DNA of 64,000 bases from Burkholderia diffusa. GTDB taxonomy: Bacteria; Pseudomonadota; Gammaproteobacteria; Burkholderiales; Burkholderiaceae. The translations under genes were made by a program, and so were the position numbers. Below are positions 8,265-17,722 of this stretch, piece after piece. The notes under the pieces are model-generated. The model did not search any database. It saw nothing but the letters and a program-made list of their open reading frames with translations, and had not been told where the DNA came from. The stretch spans positions 930,001-994,000 of the forward strand of contig NZ_CP013362.1 in assembly GCF_001718315.1 (NCBI RefSeq), written 5' to 3'. Position 1 is the stretch's first letter. Each line of letters begins with the position of its first letter.

Positions 8265-9548
8265 TCAGGCGGCGAGGGCCGCGAATGCGCGGCGCGCGGC
8301 CGCGAGCGTCGCGTCGATCACCGCGTCGTCGTGCGTGCTCGACACGAAGCCGGCCTCGTACGCGGACGGTGCGAAATACACGCCTTCGTCGAGCATCAGG
8401 TGGAAGAAGCGGTTGAAGCGCTCGATGTTGCTCTGCGTGACTTCCGCGAAGCTGGCCGGCACGCGCTCGGCGAAGTACAGGCCGAACATCGCGCCGATCG
8501 AGTCGGCCGCGAACGGCACGCCGGCCGCGCGCGCTTCGGCCGCGAGGCCGTCGGCGAGGCGCTTCGTCTGCGCGGTGAGCGCGTCGTAGAAGCCGGGCGC
8601 CTGGATCAGTTGCAGCGTCTTCAGGCCCGCGGCGACCGCGATCGGGTTGCCCGACAGCGTGCCGGCCTGGTACACGCCACCGAGCGGCGCGAGGTGGGCC
8701 ATGATGTCGCGGCGGCCGCCGAACGCGGCGGCCGGCATCCCGCCGCCGATCACCTTGCCGAGGCAGGTGAGGTCGGCCGCGATCCCGTAGTACGCCTGCG
8801 CGCCGCCCAGCGCGACGCGGAAACCGCACATCACCTCGTCGAAGATCAGCACGGCGCCGTGCTTCGTGCACAGCGCGCGCAGTGCGTTCAGGAATTCGGG
8901 CGTGCCGCGCACGAGATTCATGTTGCCCGCGACGGGCTCGACGATTACCGCGGCGATCTCGTCGCCGAACGCACCGAACGCCTCTTCGAGCGCGGAGACG
9001 TTGTTGTATTCGAGGACGGTCGTGTGTTTCGCGATGTCGGCGGGCACGCCGGCCGACGTCGGGTTGCCGAACGTCAGCAGGCCCGAGCCGGCCTTGACCA
9101 GCAGGCTGTCCGCGTGGCCGTGGTAGCAGCCCTCGAACTTGACGATGCGGCTGCGGCCCGTGAAACCGCGCGCGAGACGCAGCGCGCTCATCGTGGCCTC
9201 GGTGCCGCTCGACACCATCCGCACCTGCTCGATCGACGGCACGAGCTTGCAGATTTCCTCGGCGATCTCGATTTCCGCCTCGGTCGGCGCGCCGAACGAG
9301 AAGCCGTCGGCAAGCACGTTCTGCACGGCCGACAGCACTTCCGGATGAACGTGGCCGACGATCATCGGGCCCCACGAGCCGATGTAGTCGATGTATTGCT
9401 TGCCGTCGGCATCCCAGAAGTACGGGCCCTCCGCGCGCGACACGAAACGCGGCGTGCCGCCGACCGAACGGAAGGCGCGCACCGGCGAGTTGACGCCGCC
9501 CGGAATGGTCTTCTGGGCGCGTTCGAAGAGGATCTGATTGTTGGACAT
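8265..9548 (-). CDS. hemL: Glutamate-1-semialdehyde 2,1-aminomutase
   Basis: This 427-residue PLP enzyme converts glutamate-1-semialdehyde to 5-aminolevulinate in the C5 haem pathway. Motifs include [13 protein letters not shown] (14-26), [18 protein letters not shown] (235-244) and [10 protein letters not shown] with the PLP Lys at 265. The ATG at 9546-9548 gives the standard [12 protein letters not shown] start; the open frame upstream has no support. It heads the minus-strand block that continues into ribD. Confidence 0.95.
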   Translation of the reverse strand: MSNNQILFERAQKTIPGGVNSPVRAFRSVGGTPRFVSRAEGPYFWDADGKQYIDYIGSWGPMIVGHVHPEVLSAVQNVLADGFSFGAPTEAEIEIAEEICKLVPSIEQVRMVSSGTEATMSALRLARGFTGRSRIVKFEGCYHGHADSLLVKAGSGLLTFGNPTSAGVPADIAKHTTVLEYNNVSALEEAFGAFGDEIAAVIVEPVAGNMNLVRGTPEFLNALRALCTKHGAVLIFDEVMCGFRVALGGAQAYYGIAADLTCLGKVIGGGMPAAAFGGRRDIMAHLAPLGGVYQAGTLSGNPIAVAAGLKTLQLIQAPGFYDALTAQTKRLADGLAAEARAAGVPFAADSIGAMFGLYFAERVPASFAEVTQSNIERFNRFFHLMLDEGVYFAPSAYEAGFVSSTHDDAVIDATLAAARRAFAALAA

Positions 9549-9721
9549 GTGCGAAACCTGCGAGAGAAGGGCGCGGGGGGCCTGTGCACGGGCCGCGGCG
9601 CCTGGCGGAACGATCGTCCGATTGTACCGGAGACGCGCATGACCGGCCCGCCGGGCGGTCTGCGGCCTTTCGGCGCGCGCGGGATGGGCCGGCGCGCACG
9701 GTTGCGCCCGATCCGGCCCGT

Positions 9722-10174
9722 TTATCGCGGCGGTTTGCGCTTGCCGGTCAGTTCGGTCCAGCGTTTTTCGAGCGGGCCTTCGACCATCGGCTTGATCGAC
9801 GTGCCGGAGGACTGCGCGTCCCAGGTCTGCACCGAGTATGGATGCACGCGCAGCGCGTCGCGCGGGATCACGACGTCCTGGTGGGCGTCGACCAGCCAGT
9901 CGTAGACGAAATCGATGCACAGCCGGTAGCCGCGCTTCGTCGCCGGGTCGGGCACCTCGTACGGCGCGCGCGTCACGTAGCCCGAGCCGAACACGCCCTT
10001 CGGCTCCTTCGCGACGCGGTGCAGGAACACGCGATCGCCCGGCAGGATGCCGCGCGCGAAGCCGCAGCCCCACACGTCATGCACGGCGTCGCCGGCCTTC
10101 ACGCGCGCGGCGACGTCGGGCAGCTCGGGCCACGGCCATTTCTTGGGGCTCCAGATCAGCAGGAAAGCGGTCAT
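9722..10174 (-). CDS. EVE/PUA-like domain protein of unknown role
   Basis: The 150-residue product opens [15 protein letters not shown], followed by a GDRVFLHRV segment and an [11 protein letters not shown] segment. This resembles EVE (PUA-superfamily) domains, which bind modified nucleotides and occur in some restriction-associated proteins. I rate the family call as tentative. No nuclease domain is attached and no restriction genes lie nearby. The start at 10172-10174 gives the natural beginning of the domain. It stands alone between hemL and the efflux gene. Confidence 0.6.
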   Translation of the reverse strand: MTAFLLIWSPKKWPWPELPDVAARVKAGDAVHDVWGCGFARGILPGDRVFLHRVAKEPKGVFGSGYVTRAPYEVPDPATKRGYRLCIDFVYDWLVDAHQDVVIPRDALRVHPYSVQTWDAQSSGTSIKPMVEGPLEKRWTELTGKRKPPR

Positions 10175-10428
10175 CGGTTCGGTCGTGCGTCGATTGGGTC
10201 GGACAAGAGAAGCGTGGAGCCGCAAGCTTAATCGAATCCGGGCGCGGCCTCGTGCTGCCTCCCGGGACATCGGCGGTGATCGGCCGCACGGCCGTGCGCG
10301 GCGCCTGGCCGACGGCTCGCCAAAAAGTTGCGCGTACAATCATGGGCCTGAGCGCCGTCCGCGGCGCGGCCCCCCGTCTTCACCGCCACGCGCGCCCGGA
10401 TGCGCGCGGGCCTCCATTCCGGATACCC

Positions 10429-11646
10429 ATGTCCCACGTTGTCCGGCGCCGGCCCGATGCCCGGCTGATCCTGTTGCTCGGCGCGCTCGCCGCTTGCGGG
10501 CCGATCGCCACCGACATGTACCTGCCGAGCCTGCCGTCGATCGCCGCCGGCTTTTCCGTGAGCCCCGGCGCCGCGCAGCGCACGCTGACGAGCTTCATGG
10601 CCGGCTTCTCGATCGGCATGCTGCTGTATGGCCCGCTGTCCGACACATGGGGCCGCCGGCCCGTGCTGCTCGGCGGCATCGCGCTGTTCACGCTCGCGAG
10701 CGTCGGCTGCTTCGTGTCGAACTCGATCGACATGCTGATCCTCGTGCGGTTCCTGCAGGCGCTCGGCGCGGGCGCGGCGTCGGTGCTGTCGCGTGCGATC
10801 GCGCGCGACGCGCACGAGCCGGCCGATGCGGCGAAGGTGCTGTCGATGGTGGCGATCGTCACGGCGGTCGGGCCGCTGCTCGCGCCGCTGATCGGCGGGC
10901 AGATCCTGCGCTTCTCGGGTTGGCGCGGCGTGTTCGTCGTGCTGGCCGTGTTCGGCGCGGTGTGCGCGGCGACCGCGTACCTGCGCGTGCCGGAAACCTG
11001 GCCGAAGGAGCGGCGCAAGAGCGCGGCCGTGCTCGCATCGTTCGCGTCGTACGGGCGCATCCTGTCCGATCCGGTCGCGTGGGGCCACATGCTGTGCGGC
11101 GGGATGGCGTTCGCGTCGATGTTCTCGTACATCACCGCGACGCCGTTCGTGTACATCGAGTACTTCCACGTGTCGCCGCAGCACTACGGGCTGCTGTTTG
11201 GCCTGAACGTGGTCGGCATCATGATCGGCAACTTCACGAACACGCGGCTCGTCGGCCGCATCGGCTCGCTTCGGATCATCGCGGCCGCGTCGCTGGTGAG
11301 CTGCATCGCGTCGCTCGCGGTCGCGCTCGTCGCACTGACCGGGTGGGGCGGGTTGTGGTCGATCGTCGTGTGCCTGTTCTTCGTGGTCGGCGTGGTGGGG
11401 ATCCTGTCCGCGAACTGCACGACCGACCTGATGCATCGCTATCCGCACAACGCGGGCGCGTCGGCGGCCGTGTTCGGCGCGATGCAGCTCGCGCTCGGCG
11501 CACTCGCGAGCGTCGCGATCGGCGCACTCGCGGACGGCACGCCGTTCGCGATGGGCGTGACGATCGGCGTCACCGGCGTGCTGTGTTTCGTCGGTCGCTC
11601 CCTCGTGCTGCGCTGGCATGGCCGGCCGGTGAAAGCGGGCGCCTGA
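10429..11646 (+). CDS. Bcr/CflA-type MFS drug efflux transporter
   Basis: The 405-residue product has about twelve membrane segments and the DHA1 pattern. It shows TDMYLPSLPSIA in the first helix, the motif A loop GPLSDTWGRRPVLLGG, and RAIARDAHEP with GPLLAPLIGG in motif C. Members export chloramphenicol, bicyclomycin and related compounds or small metabolites; the substrate here is unknown. The start was placed at the ATG at 10429, where the first helix begins properly; a long open frame upstream is a GC artefact. A bidirectional terminator follows. Confidence 0.85.
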   Translation: MSHVVRRRPDARLILLLGALAACGPIATDMYLPSLPSIAAGFSVSPGAAQRTLTSFMAGFSIGMLLYGPLSDTWGRRPVLLGGIALFTLASVGCFVSNSIDMLILVRFLQALGAGAASVLSRAIARDAHEPADAAKVLSMVAIVTAVGPLLAPLIGGQILRFSGWRGVFVVLAVFGAVCAATAYLRVPETWPKERRKSAAVLASFASYGRILSDPVAWGHMLCGGMAFASMFSYITATPFVYIEYFHVSPQHYGLLFGLNVVGIMIGNFTNTRLVGRIGSLRIIAAASLVSCIASLAVALVALTGWGGLWSIVVCLFFVVGVVGILSANCTTDLMHRYPHNAGASAAVFGAMQLALGALASVAIGALADGTPFAMGVTIGVTGVLCFVGRSLVLRWHGRPVKAGA

Positions 11647-11681
11647 GGCGGCGCGGCGGCAGCAGCCCCCGCCGCGGGATG

Positions 11682-11722
11682 AAAAAACGCCACCGCGCGA
11701 TGTGCGTCGGTGGCGTTTTTTT
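11682..11722 (+). terminator. Bidirectional intrinsic terminator
   Basis: AAAAAACGCCACCG (11682-11695) pairs with CGGTGGCGTTTTTTT (11708-11722). It separates the convergent efflux gene and glk/hexR, and the A/T arms suit both strands. Confidence 0.9.
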
Positions 11723-11764
11723 AGGGGCGGGCGGAAACCAGGCGCCGACGTGCCGTGTCGGGTG

Positions 11765-13693
11765 TCAGTCCCGCGCGACGTCCTTCGCCGCCGGCGACGC
11801 GCCGTGGCTCAGCCAGTCGAGCACGTCGGCCGTCTCGTCGTCGCTCGCTCGTGCGCGCGCCTGCGCGACGGCCTCCGGCAGCTCGCCGTTGGTGGACGCG
11901 CGACGGATCGCGACGCCGACGGCGAGGATGTCGATCATCAGCAGATGCAGGATTCGCGAGATCATCGACAACTGCGATTCGCGCATCTCGATGTGATCGG
12001 TCTCGAGCGCGACGGTCGCGCGCTTCGCCAGCGGCGTGTTGCTCGACGTGATCGCGATCACCTTCGCGCCGGCCTGCATCGCGACGTCGAGCACGCGGAG
12101 CAATTCCGGCGCGCGTCCCGATTTCGACACCGCGACGATCACGTCGCCCTTGCCGAGCAGCGCGGCCGATGCGGCCTGCATGTACAGGTCGCCGTACGCG
12201 ATCGTCGGAATCCCGAAGCGGAAGAACTTGTAATGCGCGTCCTGCGCGACGATGTTCGAGTTGCCGAGCCCGTAGAACTCGATGCGACGCGCGCCGTTCA
12301 GGATCTCGATCGCGTTCTCGACGTGCTCGAAATTCAGGTGTTCGCGCAACTGCAGGATCGCGGACACCGTGTTGTCGAGCACCTTCGCGCCGAAGTCGGT
12401 GGCCGTGTCGCCGAGATGCACCTGGCTGTGGCTCATCGGAATCGTGCCGGTGAGGCCGGTCGCGAGCTTCAGCTTGAAATCCGACAGCCCCTGACAGCCG
12501 AGCGAGCGGCAGAAGCGAATCACCGTCGGCTGGCTCACGTCCGCCTTGCGTGCGATGTCGACGATCGGGTCGTTGATGATCGAGCGCGGATGATTCAGCG
12601 CGAGATCGGCGACGCGGCGCTCGGCCGGCGTCAGCGCGTCGCGCATCTGACGGATCCGCTCGAACACGGCCGACGATGCGCCGCCCGAGCGGTTCGACAA
12701 CTGTTCCGCGAGGATCGCCGACACGCCGAGGAACGCCGGATATTCGGCGGTGATCAGGTAGGTCGGGATGTTCTGCAGATAATGCGCGAAGCGGCCCTTC
12801 GCCTCGAAGCGCGCGCGGAACGACGAGCGCGTGAACAGTTCGCCGAGCTTCAGCGCGACGCCGCCGCCGATGTACACGCCGCCGAGCGCGCCGAGCGTCA
12901 GCGCGAGGCTGCCGGCGAACGAGCCGAGGATGCCGCAGAAGCATTCGACCGCCTCGAGCGCGAGATCGTCGCCCGCGTGCGCGCGCTCGACGATGTCCGC
13001 CGTGTCGACGGTCGCGGCCACGCGCTTCTTGTCGCGCGCGGCGAGCGCGCGATAGATGACCTCGATGCCGGGGCCCGCGCACACGCGTTCGAACGACACG
13101 TGCGGAAACTTCTTGCGCGCGTACTGCAGCACGAGATCCTCGCGCTCGTCCTGCGGCGCGAACGATGCGTGACCGCCTTCGCTGCCGAGCGCGATCCAGC
13201 GGTCGTCCGCGGGGATCAGGCCGGACACGCCGAGCCCGGTGCCGGGCCCGAGCAGCCCGATCACGCTGTTCTGGCGGCGCGTGCCGCCGCCGATCTGCAC
13301 GCGCTGCGCATCGGTCAGGCCCGGCAGCGCCATCGCGAGCGCGGTGAAGTCGTTCACGACGAGCAGCGTGTCGAAGCCGAGCGCGCGCCGCGTGGCCTCG
13401 ATCGAGAAGCTCCAGTCGTGATTGGTCATCGTGACCTGGTCGCCGTCGACGGGGTTCGCGATCGCGATCGCCGCGTGGTTCACGCGGCTGATCTTCACGT
13501 CCTTCAGATACTTGCGGATCGCGTCGGTAAGCGTCGGATAGTCGGCGCCGGGGTACACGCGGATCTGCGTGATCTCGCCGGGGCCGGTTTCCAGCGCGAA
13601 ACGCGCGTTGGTGCCGCCGACGTCCGCGAGCAGGCGCGGGCCGTCGGCATGCTGGCCCGCGACGACGGCCTTACTTTGCGCACCAGTAGACAT
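11765..13693 (-). CDS. glk: Bifunctional glucokinase / HexR-type RpiR transcriptional regulator
   Basis: This 642-residue fusion has an N-terminal glucokinase (about 1-335), with phosphate loop [14 protein letters not shown] (21-34), catalytic Asp in VNDFTAL (D115), [11 protein letters not shown] (149-159) and GSEGGHASF (170-178). An RpiR helix-turn-helix follows (about 345-420, [19 protein letters not shown]). A SIS sugar-phosphate domain (about 455-600, FYGLGNSN and [10 protein letters not shown]) completes it. HexR proteins of this class repress glucose genes and release DNA on binding KDPG; that ligand is known for the family, not shown here. The start lies 23 bases inside pgl. It may control the operator at 15974-15990. 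Confidence 0.93.
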   Translation of the reverse strand: MSTGAQSKAVVAGQHADGPRLLADVGGTNARFALETGPGEITQIRVYPGADYPTLTDAIRKYLKDVKISRVNHAAIAIANPVDGDQVTMTNHDWSFSIEATRRALGFDTLLVVNDFTALAMALPGLTDAQRVQIGGGTRRQNSVIGLLGPGTGLGVSGLIPADDRWIALGSEGGHASFAPQDEREDLVLQYARKKFPHVSFERVCAGPGIEVIYRALAARDKKRVAATVDTADIVERAHAGDDLALEAVECFCGILGSFAGSLALTLGALGGVYIGGGVALKLGELFTRSSFRARFEAKGRFAHYLQNIPTYLITAEYPAFLGVSAILAEQLSNRSGGASSAVFERIRQMRDALTPAERRVADLALNHPRSIINDPIVDIARKADVSQPTVIRFCRSLGCQGLSDFKLKLATGLTGTIPMSHSQVHLGDTATDFGAKVLDNTVSAILQLREHLNFEHVENAIEILNGARRIEFYGLGNSNIVAQDAHYKFFRFGIPTIAYGDLYMQAASAALLGKGDVIVAVSKSGRAPELLRVLDVAMQAGAKVIAITSSNTPLAKRATVALETDHIEMRESQLSMISRILHLLMIDILAVGVAIRRASTNGELPEAVAQARARASDDETADVLDWLSHGASPAAKDVARD

Positions 13694-14351
13694 CGAGCTT
13701 GGTCCCCTTGTCGTTGGCCAGTTGGGAAATCGCGTTCTTCTGCAGCGATGCGGCCGCCGCGTCAAGCACCGCGCGTTTGCGTTCGCCCGCGATCAGCAGG
13801 AACAACCGGTCGACGCGCTTGAGCGCATCGAGCGAGAAGCTCACACGCGCATGCGGCGCGGCGCCGGGATGCACGGCGACGAAGCGCTCGGGTGTCGCGA
13901 TCGCGTGGTCCCATTCGGGCGCGTCCGCGAAGATCGACGCGGTGTGGCCGTCCTCGCCCATGCCGAGCACGGCGACGTTCGGTACGCGGTAGTCGGCGTT
14001 CGCGTTGAGCGCGGCGACGTGCGCGTCGAGCGACACGCGCGTGTCGACGAGCGGCAGGAAGCGGGCAGGAGCCGCCGCGTGCTGCAGCAGCGTGTCGCGC
14101 ACGAGGTGCGCGTTGCTGGCCGCATCGTCTTCCGGCACCCAGCGGTCGTCGACCAGCGTGACGTCGACGCCGGCCCAGTCGAGCGCCGCGTGCGACAGTG
14201 TTTGCAGGAACGGGCGCGGGCTCGTGCCGCCGGACACCGCGAGCGTCGGGCGCGCGGCGCCGCCGAGCGCGGCGCGCAGCGCGTCGCCGACGGCGCGCGC
14301 GAGCGCTTCGCTTTGCGCTTCCTGGGTGTCGAAAGCGTGGATCTCGATCAC
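13671..14351 (-). CDS. pgl: 6-phosphogluconolactonase
   Basis: The 226-residue product belongs to the NagB-like 6-phosphogluconolactonase group: [16 protein letters not shown] near the N-terminus, [15 protein letters not shown], and [14 protein letters not shown]. It hydrolyses the product of Zwf to 6-phosphogluconate. It lies 86 bases after zwf and overlaps the glk/hexR start by 23 bases, so the three genes form one minus-strand unit feeding the Entner-Doudoroff pathway. The edd and eda genes are not in this window. Confidence 0.95.
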   Translation of the reverse strand: MIEIHAFDTQEAQSEALARAVGDALRAALGGAARPTLAVSGGTSPRPFLQTLSHAALDWAGVDVTLVDDRWVPEDDAASNAHLVRDTLLQHAAAPARFLPLVDTRVSLDAHVAALNANADYRVPNVAVLGMGEDGHTASIFADAPEWDHAIATPERFVAVHPGAAPHARVSFSLDALKRVDRLFLLIAGERKRAVLDAAAASLQKNAISQLANDKGTKLDVYWCAK

Positions 14352-14437
14352 ATCTCCTCCGGACTGCTTTGTCTGTTCAATTCGTGCGAATCATGGGGCA
14401 CGTTGCCGCGCGCTTGCGCGCACGACGACGGCTTGCA

Positions 14438-15907
14438 TCAGTTTTCTTCTTCGAGCCAGCAGGTGCCGTGCTGCGCGAGCATCGCGCTCGCCGCGGCCGG
14501 TCCCCACGTGCCGGCCGCATACGGCTTCGGCGGCTTCAGCGAGCGGGCCCATTCGTTCAGGATCGGCTCGACCCAGCGCCACGCGGCTTCCTGCTCGTCG
14601 CGACGCACGAACAGGGCGAGGCGGCCGTTGATCACGTCGAGCAACAGGCGCTGGTACGCCTCCATCTGCCCTTCCTTGAAGAACCGGTCGAACGCGAGGT
14701 CGAGGTGCACGCTCGCGAGATTCATCCCTTCGCCGGGCTGCTTCGCGAGGCAGTACAGGCGAATCGTCTCGTTCGGCTGCAGCCGGATCACGAGGCGGTT
14801 CGAGCCGGCGCGCAGCGCGGTCGGCCCGAGAGCCGAGTGCGGCACCGGCCGGAAGTTGACGACGATCTCCGCGACGCGATCGGCGAGACGCTTGCCGGTG
14901 CGCAGGAAGAACGGCACGCCGGCCCAGCGCCAGTTCTCGATCTCGACCTTCAGCGCGACGAAGGTTTCGGTCGCGCTGTCCGGCTTCACGCCCGGCTCGG
15001 TTGCGTAGGCCGGCACCTGCACGCCCTTGATCACGCCCGCATGATACTGGCCGCGCACCGCGACCTTGCCGATGTCGCGCGAATCGACGGGCTTCAGCGC
15101 GCGCAGCACGCGCAGCTTCTCGTCGCGCACCGAGTCGGAGTCCATCGAATGCGGCGGCTCCATGGCGACGATCGACAGCAGTTGCAGCAGGTGGTTCTGC
15201 ACCATGTCGCGCAGCGCGCCCGTATTGTCGTAGAAATCGCCGCGCGCCTCGACGCCGAGCTCCTCGGCGATCGTGATCTGGATGCTCTCGACCCATTCGC
15301 GGCGCCACAGCGGCTCGAACAGCGCATTGCCGAAGCGCAGCGCGAGCAGGTTCTGCACCGGCTCCTTCCCGAGGTAGTGGTCGATCCGATAGATCTGGTC
15401 TTCCGCGAAGATCTCGCCGACCGCGTCGTTGATCGCGTTCGACGAGCGCAGATCGTAGCCGAGCGGCTTCTCGAGCACGATGCGCGCGCCTTCGTTCAGG
15501 CCTACCGACGCGAGCGCTTTGCAGATCGGCACGAACAGCGACGGCCCCGTCGCGAGATAGAACACGCGAATGCCGGGCAACTGCGCGACCGCGTCGCGCA
15601 GCACGACGTAGTCCTCCGCGCGACCGAGGTCGAGCTTCACATATTCGATGCGTTCGAGGAAGGATTTCCACGCGGTTTCGTCGAAGGCCTTGCCGGCCGC
15701 CTTCACCGCGTGCGGCTTCACGTGCGTGTCGACCCACTCGAGATAGCCGGCCCGATCCGATTCGTGCCGCGCGACGGCAACGATCCGGCCGCTTTCCGCG
15801 AGCATGCTGCCGCGGTGCGCTTCGAACAGCGCGGGCAGGATCTTGCGCATCGACAGGTCGCCGGTGCCGCCGAAAAGTACGAAGGTAAAGCTGGAATCGG
15901 TATGCAT
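14438..15907 (-). CDS. zwf: Glucose-6-phosphate 1-dehydrogenase
   Basis: The 489-residue product oxidises glucose-6-phosphate with NAD(P)+. It shows the nucleotide fingerprint FGGTGDLS (12-19), EKPLGYDL, and the active-site signature RIDHYLGKEPVQN (174-186). The ATG at 15905-15907 has GGAG six bases upstream; the frame is open to 16000 but that extension crosses the control region. It is the first gene of zwf-pgl-glk/hexR and diverges from the sugar transporter genes across a HexR-type palindrome. Confidence 0.96.
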   Translation of the reverse strand: MHTDSSFTFVLFGGTGDLSMRKILPALFEAHRGSMLAESGRIVAVARHESDRAGYLEWVDTHVKPHAVKAAGKAFDETAWKSFLERIEYVKLDLGRAEDYVVLRDAVAQLPGIRVFYLATGPSLFVPICKALASVGLNEGARIVLEKPLGYDLRSSNAINDAVGEIFAEDQIYRIDHYLGKEPVQNLLALRFGNALFEPLWRREWVESIQITIAEELGVEARGDFYDNTGALRDMVQNHLLQLLSIVAMEPPHSMDSDSVRDEKLRVLRALKPVDSRDIGKVAVRGQYHAGVIKGVQVPAYATEPGVKPDSATETFVALKVEIENWRWAGVPFFLRTGKRLADRVAEIVVNFRPVPHSALGPTALRAGSNRLVIRLQPNETIRLYCLAKQPGEGMNLASVHLDLAFDRFFKEGQMEAYQRLLLDVINGRLALFVRRDEQEAAWRWVEPILNEWARSLKPPKPYAAGTWGPAAASAMLAQHGTCWLEEEN

Positions 15908-15962
15908 GTGTCTCCGCCGGTTGGGGTGCTGGGAAGCGATCCGTAGTGCGATAAAAATATTT

Positions 15963-15991
15963 TTGACACTGAATTGTAGTTTAACTACAAT
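15963..15991 (+). promoter_or_regulatory. Near-consensus promoter for the sugar ABC transporter
   Basis: TTGACA (15963-15968), a 17-base spacer, and TACAAT (15986-15991) form a near-perfect sigma-70 promoter on the plus strand. The 17-base palindrome at 15974-15990 covers most of the spacer and five bases of the -10 box, so a bound repressor would block RNA polymerase. The mRNA would have a leader of about 340 bases before the gene at 16337. Confidence 0.8.
15974..15990. promoter_or_regulatory. HexR-type operator palindrome
   Basis: TTGTAGTTTAACTACAA is a 17-base inverted repeat with an odd central base. Its core TGTAGTTTAACTACA fits the HexR-type motif TGTARTTWWAYTACA known from proteobacterial HexR regulons. 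It lies between divergent zwf-pgl-glk/hexR and the sugar transporter genes. Assignment to the HexR domain encoded at 11765-13693 is an inference from motif and context. Confidence 0.8.
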
Positions 15992-16183
15992 CCGCCGCAA
16001 GGGGTAGCACCTGGGTGAAGAAAAAAAGAAGTGCGGTCGACGAACTGCGCGAGCTTCGCCTTCGGGAACGCCTTGTGCCGAATGTTATCGGACATTGACG
16101 GTGCGCATCGTCCGCGCGCCGTCGCCCCCGGGCTTGCGCCGCGGCATCGCGGCGGGCCAGAAACACAAAGAGGAGACACGCCG

Positions 16184-16210
16184 TTGAATCTCGATTCACG
16201 CTTTCTGTAA
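16184..16210 (+). other. Possible 8-codon leader peptide in the transporter mRNA
   Basis: Within the long leader, AGGAG at 16171-16175 precedes a TTG codon at 16184 that opens an eight-codon frame (MNLDSRFL) ending in TAA at 16208-16210. A compact hairpin, GTTCCCC/GGGGAAC at 16286-16302, lies downstream, 34 bases before the first gene. Nothing else coding is seen between 15991 and 16336. The peptide is a speculative call. Confidence 0.2.
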
Positions 16211-16336
16211 GAGCCCGGCCGGTCATCGGCCCGTACGCTGCATGCGTCCCGCGGCTCGATTTCCCCGTCGTTTATCAAGAAGCCGGTTCCCCGTCGGGGA
16301 ACTTAACGAGTTGATTCAGTCTGGAGGAGATAAGTA

Positions 16337-17584
16337 ATGAAAGTTCGCTCGATCATGGGCGCGCTCTGCGCCGCAGGTCTGATGGCAGGCGCCGTGGCGG
16401 CGCAGGCGGCCGAGAATGTAACCGTGCTGCACTGGTGGACGTCGGGCGGCGAGTCGAAGGCCGTCGGCGTGCTGAAGGACGACATGCAGAAGCAGGGCTA
16501 CGTGTGGAAGGACTTCGCGGTCGCGGGCGGCGCCGGCGCCGCGGCGATGACCGCGCTGAAGACCAAGGTGATCAGCGGCGACGCTCCGTCGGCCGCGCAG
16601 ATCAAGGGCCCGCTGATCCAGGACTGGGCCGACCAGGGCGTGCTCGTCAACATCGATTCCGCCGCCGGCGACTGGAAGCAGAACCTGCCGCCGGAAATCG
16701 ACAAGATCATCAAGTACAAGGGCCACACCGTCGCCGCGCCGTTCTCGGTGCACCGCGTGAACTGGCTCTATATCAACAAGGCCGCGCTCGACAAGGTCGG
16801 CGCGAAGGTGCCGACCACCTGGCCCGAATTCTTCGCGGTGGCCGACAAGCTGAAGGCCGCGGGCATCCAGCCGGTCGCGATGGGCGGCCAGCCGTGGCAG
16901 GACCTGACGCTGTGGGAAGACGTCGTGCTGTCGCAGGGCCCGGCGTTCTACAAGAAGGCGCTGGTCGATCTCGACCAGGCGACGCTGACGTCGCCGCAGA
17001 TGCTGTCCGTGTTCGACACGGTGCGCAAGATCCAGGGCTACTTCGATACCGGCCGCAACGGCCGCGACTGGAACCTGGCGACCGCGATGGTCATCAACGG
17101 CAAGGCCGGCATGCAGTTCATGGGCGACTGGGCGAAGGGCGAGTTCGAGAACGCCGGCAAGAAGGCGGGCAAGGACTACATCTGCGCGCCGGTGCCGGGC
17201 ACCGCGAACTCGTACACGTTCAACGTCGACTCGTTCGTGTTCTTCCAGCAGAAGGGCCAGAAGGATGCGACGCCCGGCCAGATCGCACTGGCGAAGACGA
17301 TCATGACGCCGGGCTTCCAGGAGCAGTTCAGCCTGCTGAAGGGCTCGGTGCCGGTGCGCCTCGGCGTGAAGATGGACAAGTTCGACGACTGCGCGAAGAA
17401 GTCGTACGCCGACGAGCAGACCGCGATCAAGTCGGGTGGCTTCGTGCCGTCGCTCGCGCACGGGATGGCGCAGGGCGACGCAACGGCCGGCGCGATCACC
17501 GACGTCGTGACGAAGTTCATGAACTCGCAGCAGGATTCGAAGAGCGCGGTCGCCGCGCTCGCGAAAGCCGCGAAGGTGAAGTAA
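16337..17584 (+). CDS. Sugar ABC transporter substrate-binding protein
   Basis: The 415-residue product has a Sec signal peptide (about 1-24, ending AAQAA) and then a family-1 solute-binding fold starting ENVTVLHWWTSGGESKAV. Aromatic residues and the VPGTANSYTFNVDSF segment are typical of the glucose/mannose binders related to GtsA. GGAGGAG precedes the ATG. Its position next to zwf-pgl-glk/hexR and behind a HexR-type operator supports glucose or a related hexose as substrate; the specificity is inferred. A hairpin after the stop may keep this gene expressed above the permeases. Confidence 0.9.
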   Translation: MKVRSIMGALCAAGLMAGAVAAQAAENVTVLHWWTSGGESKAVGVLKDDMQKQGYVWKDFAVAGGAGAAAMTALKTKVISGDAPSAAQIKGPLIQDWADQGVLVNIDSAAGDWKQNLPPEIDKIIKYKGHTVAAPFSVHRVNWLYINKAALDKVGAKVPTTWPEFFAVADKLKAAGIQPVAMGGQPWQDLTLWEDVVLSQGPAFYKKALVDLDQATLTSPQMLSVFDTVRKIQGYFDTGRNGRDWNLATAMVINGKAGMQFMGDWAKGEFENAGKKAGKDYICAPVPGTANSYTFNVDSFVFFQQKGQKDATPGQIALAKTIMTPGFQEQFSLLKGSVPVRLGVKMDKFDDCAKKSYADEQTAIKSGGFVPSLAHGMAQGDATAGAITDVVTKFMNSQQDSKSAVAALAKAAKVK

Positions 17585-17596
17585 AGCGCGACAGGC

Positions 17597-17632
17597 GCCC
17601 GGCCGGAAACGCTTCGCCGGCCGGGCGTTTTT
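17597..17632 (+). terminator. Intercistronic terminator-like hairpin
   Basis: GCCCGGCCGG (17597-17606) pairs with CCGGCCGGGC (17617-17626), followed by GTTTTT. It lies between the binding-protein gene and the first permease. Such partial terminators often set a high ratio of binding protein to permease. Confidence 0.65.
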
Positions 17633-17722
17633 GCAAGTGCAGCAAACGGGCGCGCCCGCGGGCCCGTGCCGTACCCGGCGCCGGCCCGGCCTGCGTCACC
17701 CTCGTTCCAGGAGTCGAATCAA

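Noticed and set aside
7197..9905. A 902-codon plus-strand open frame opposite ribD and hemL
   Set aside because: Same artefact: no domain, biased composition, and both minus-strand genes are recognisable along their whole length.
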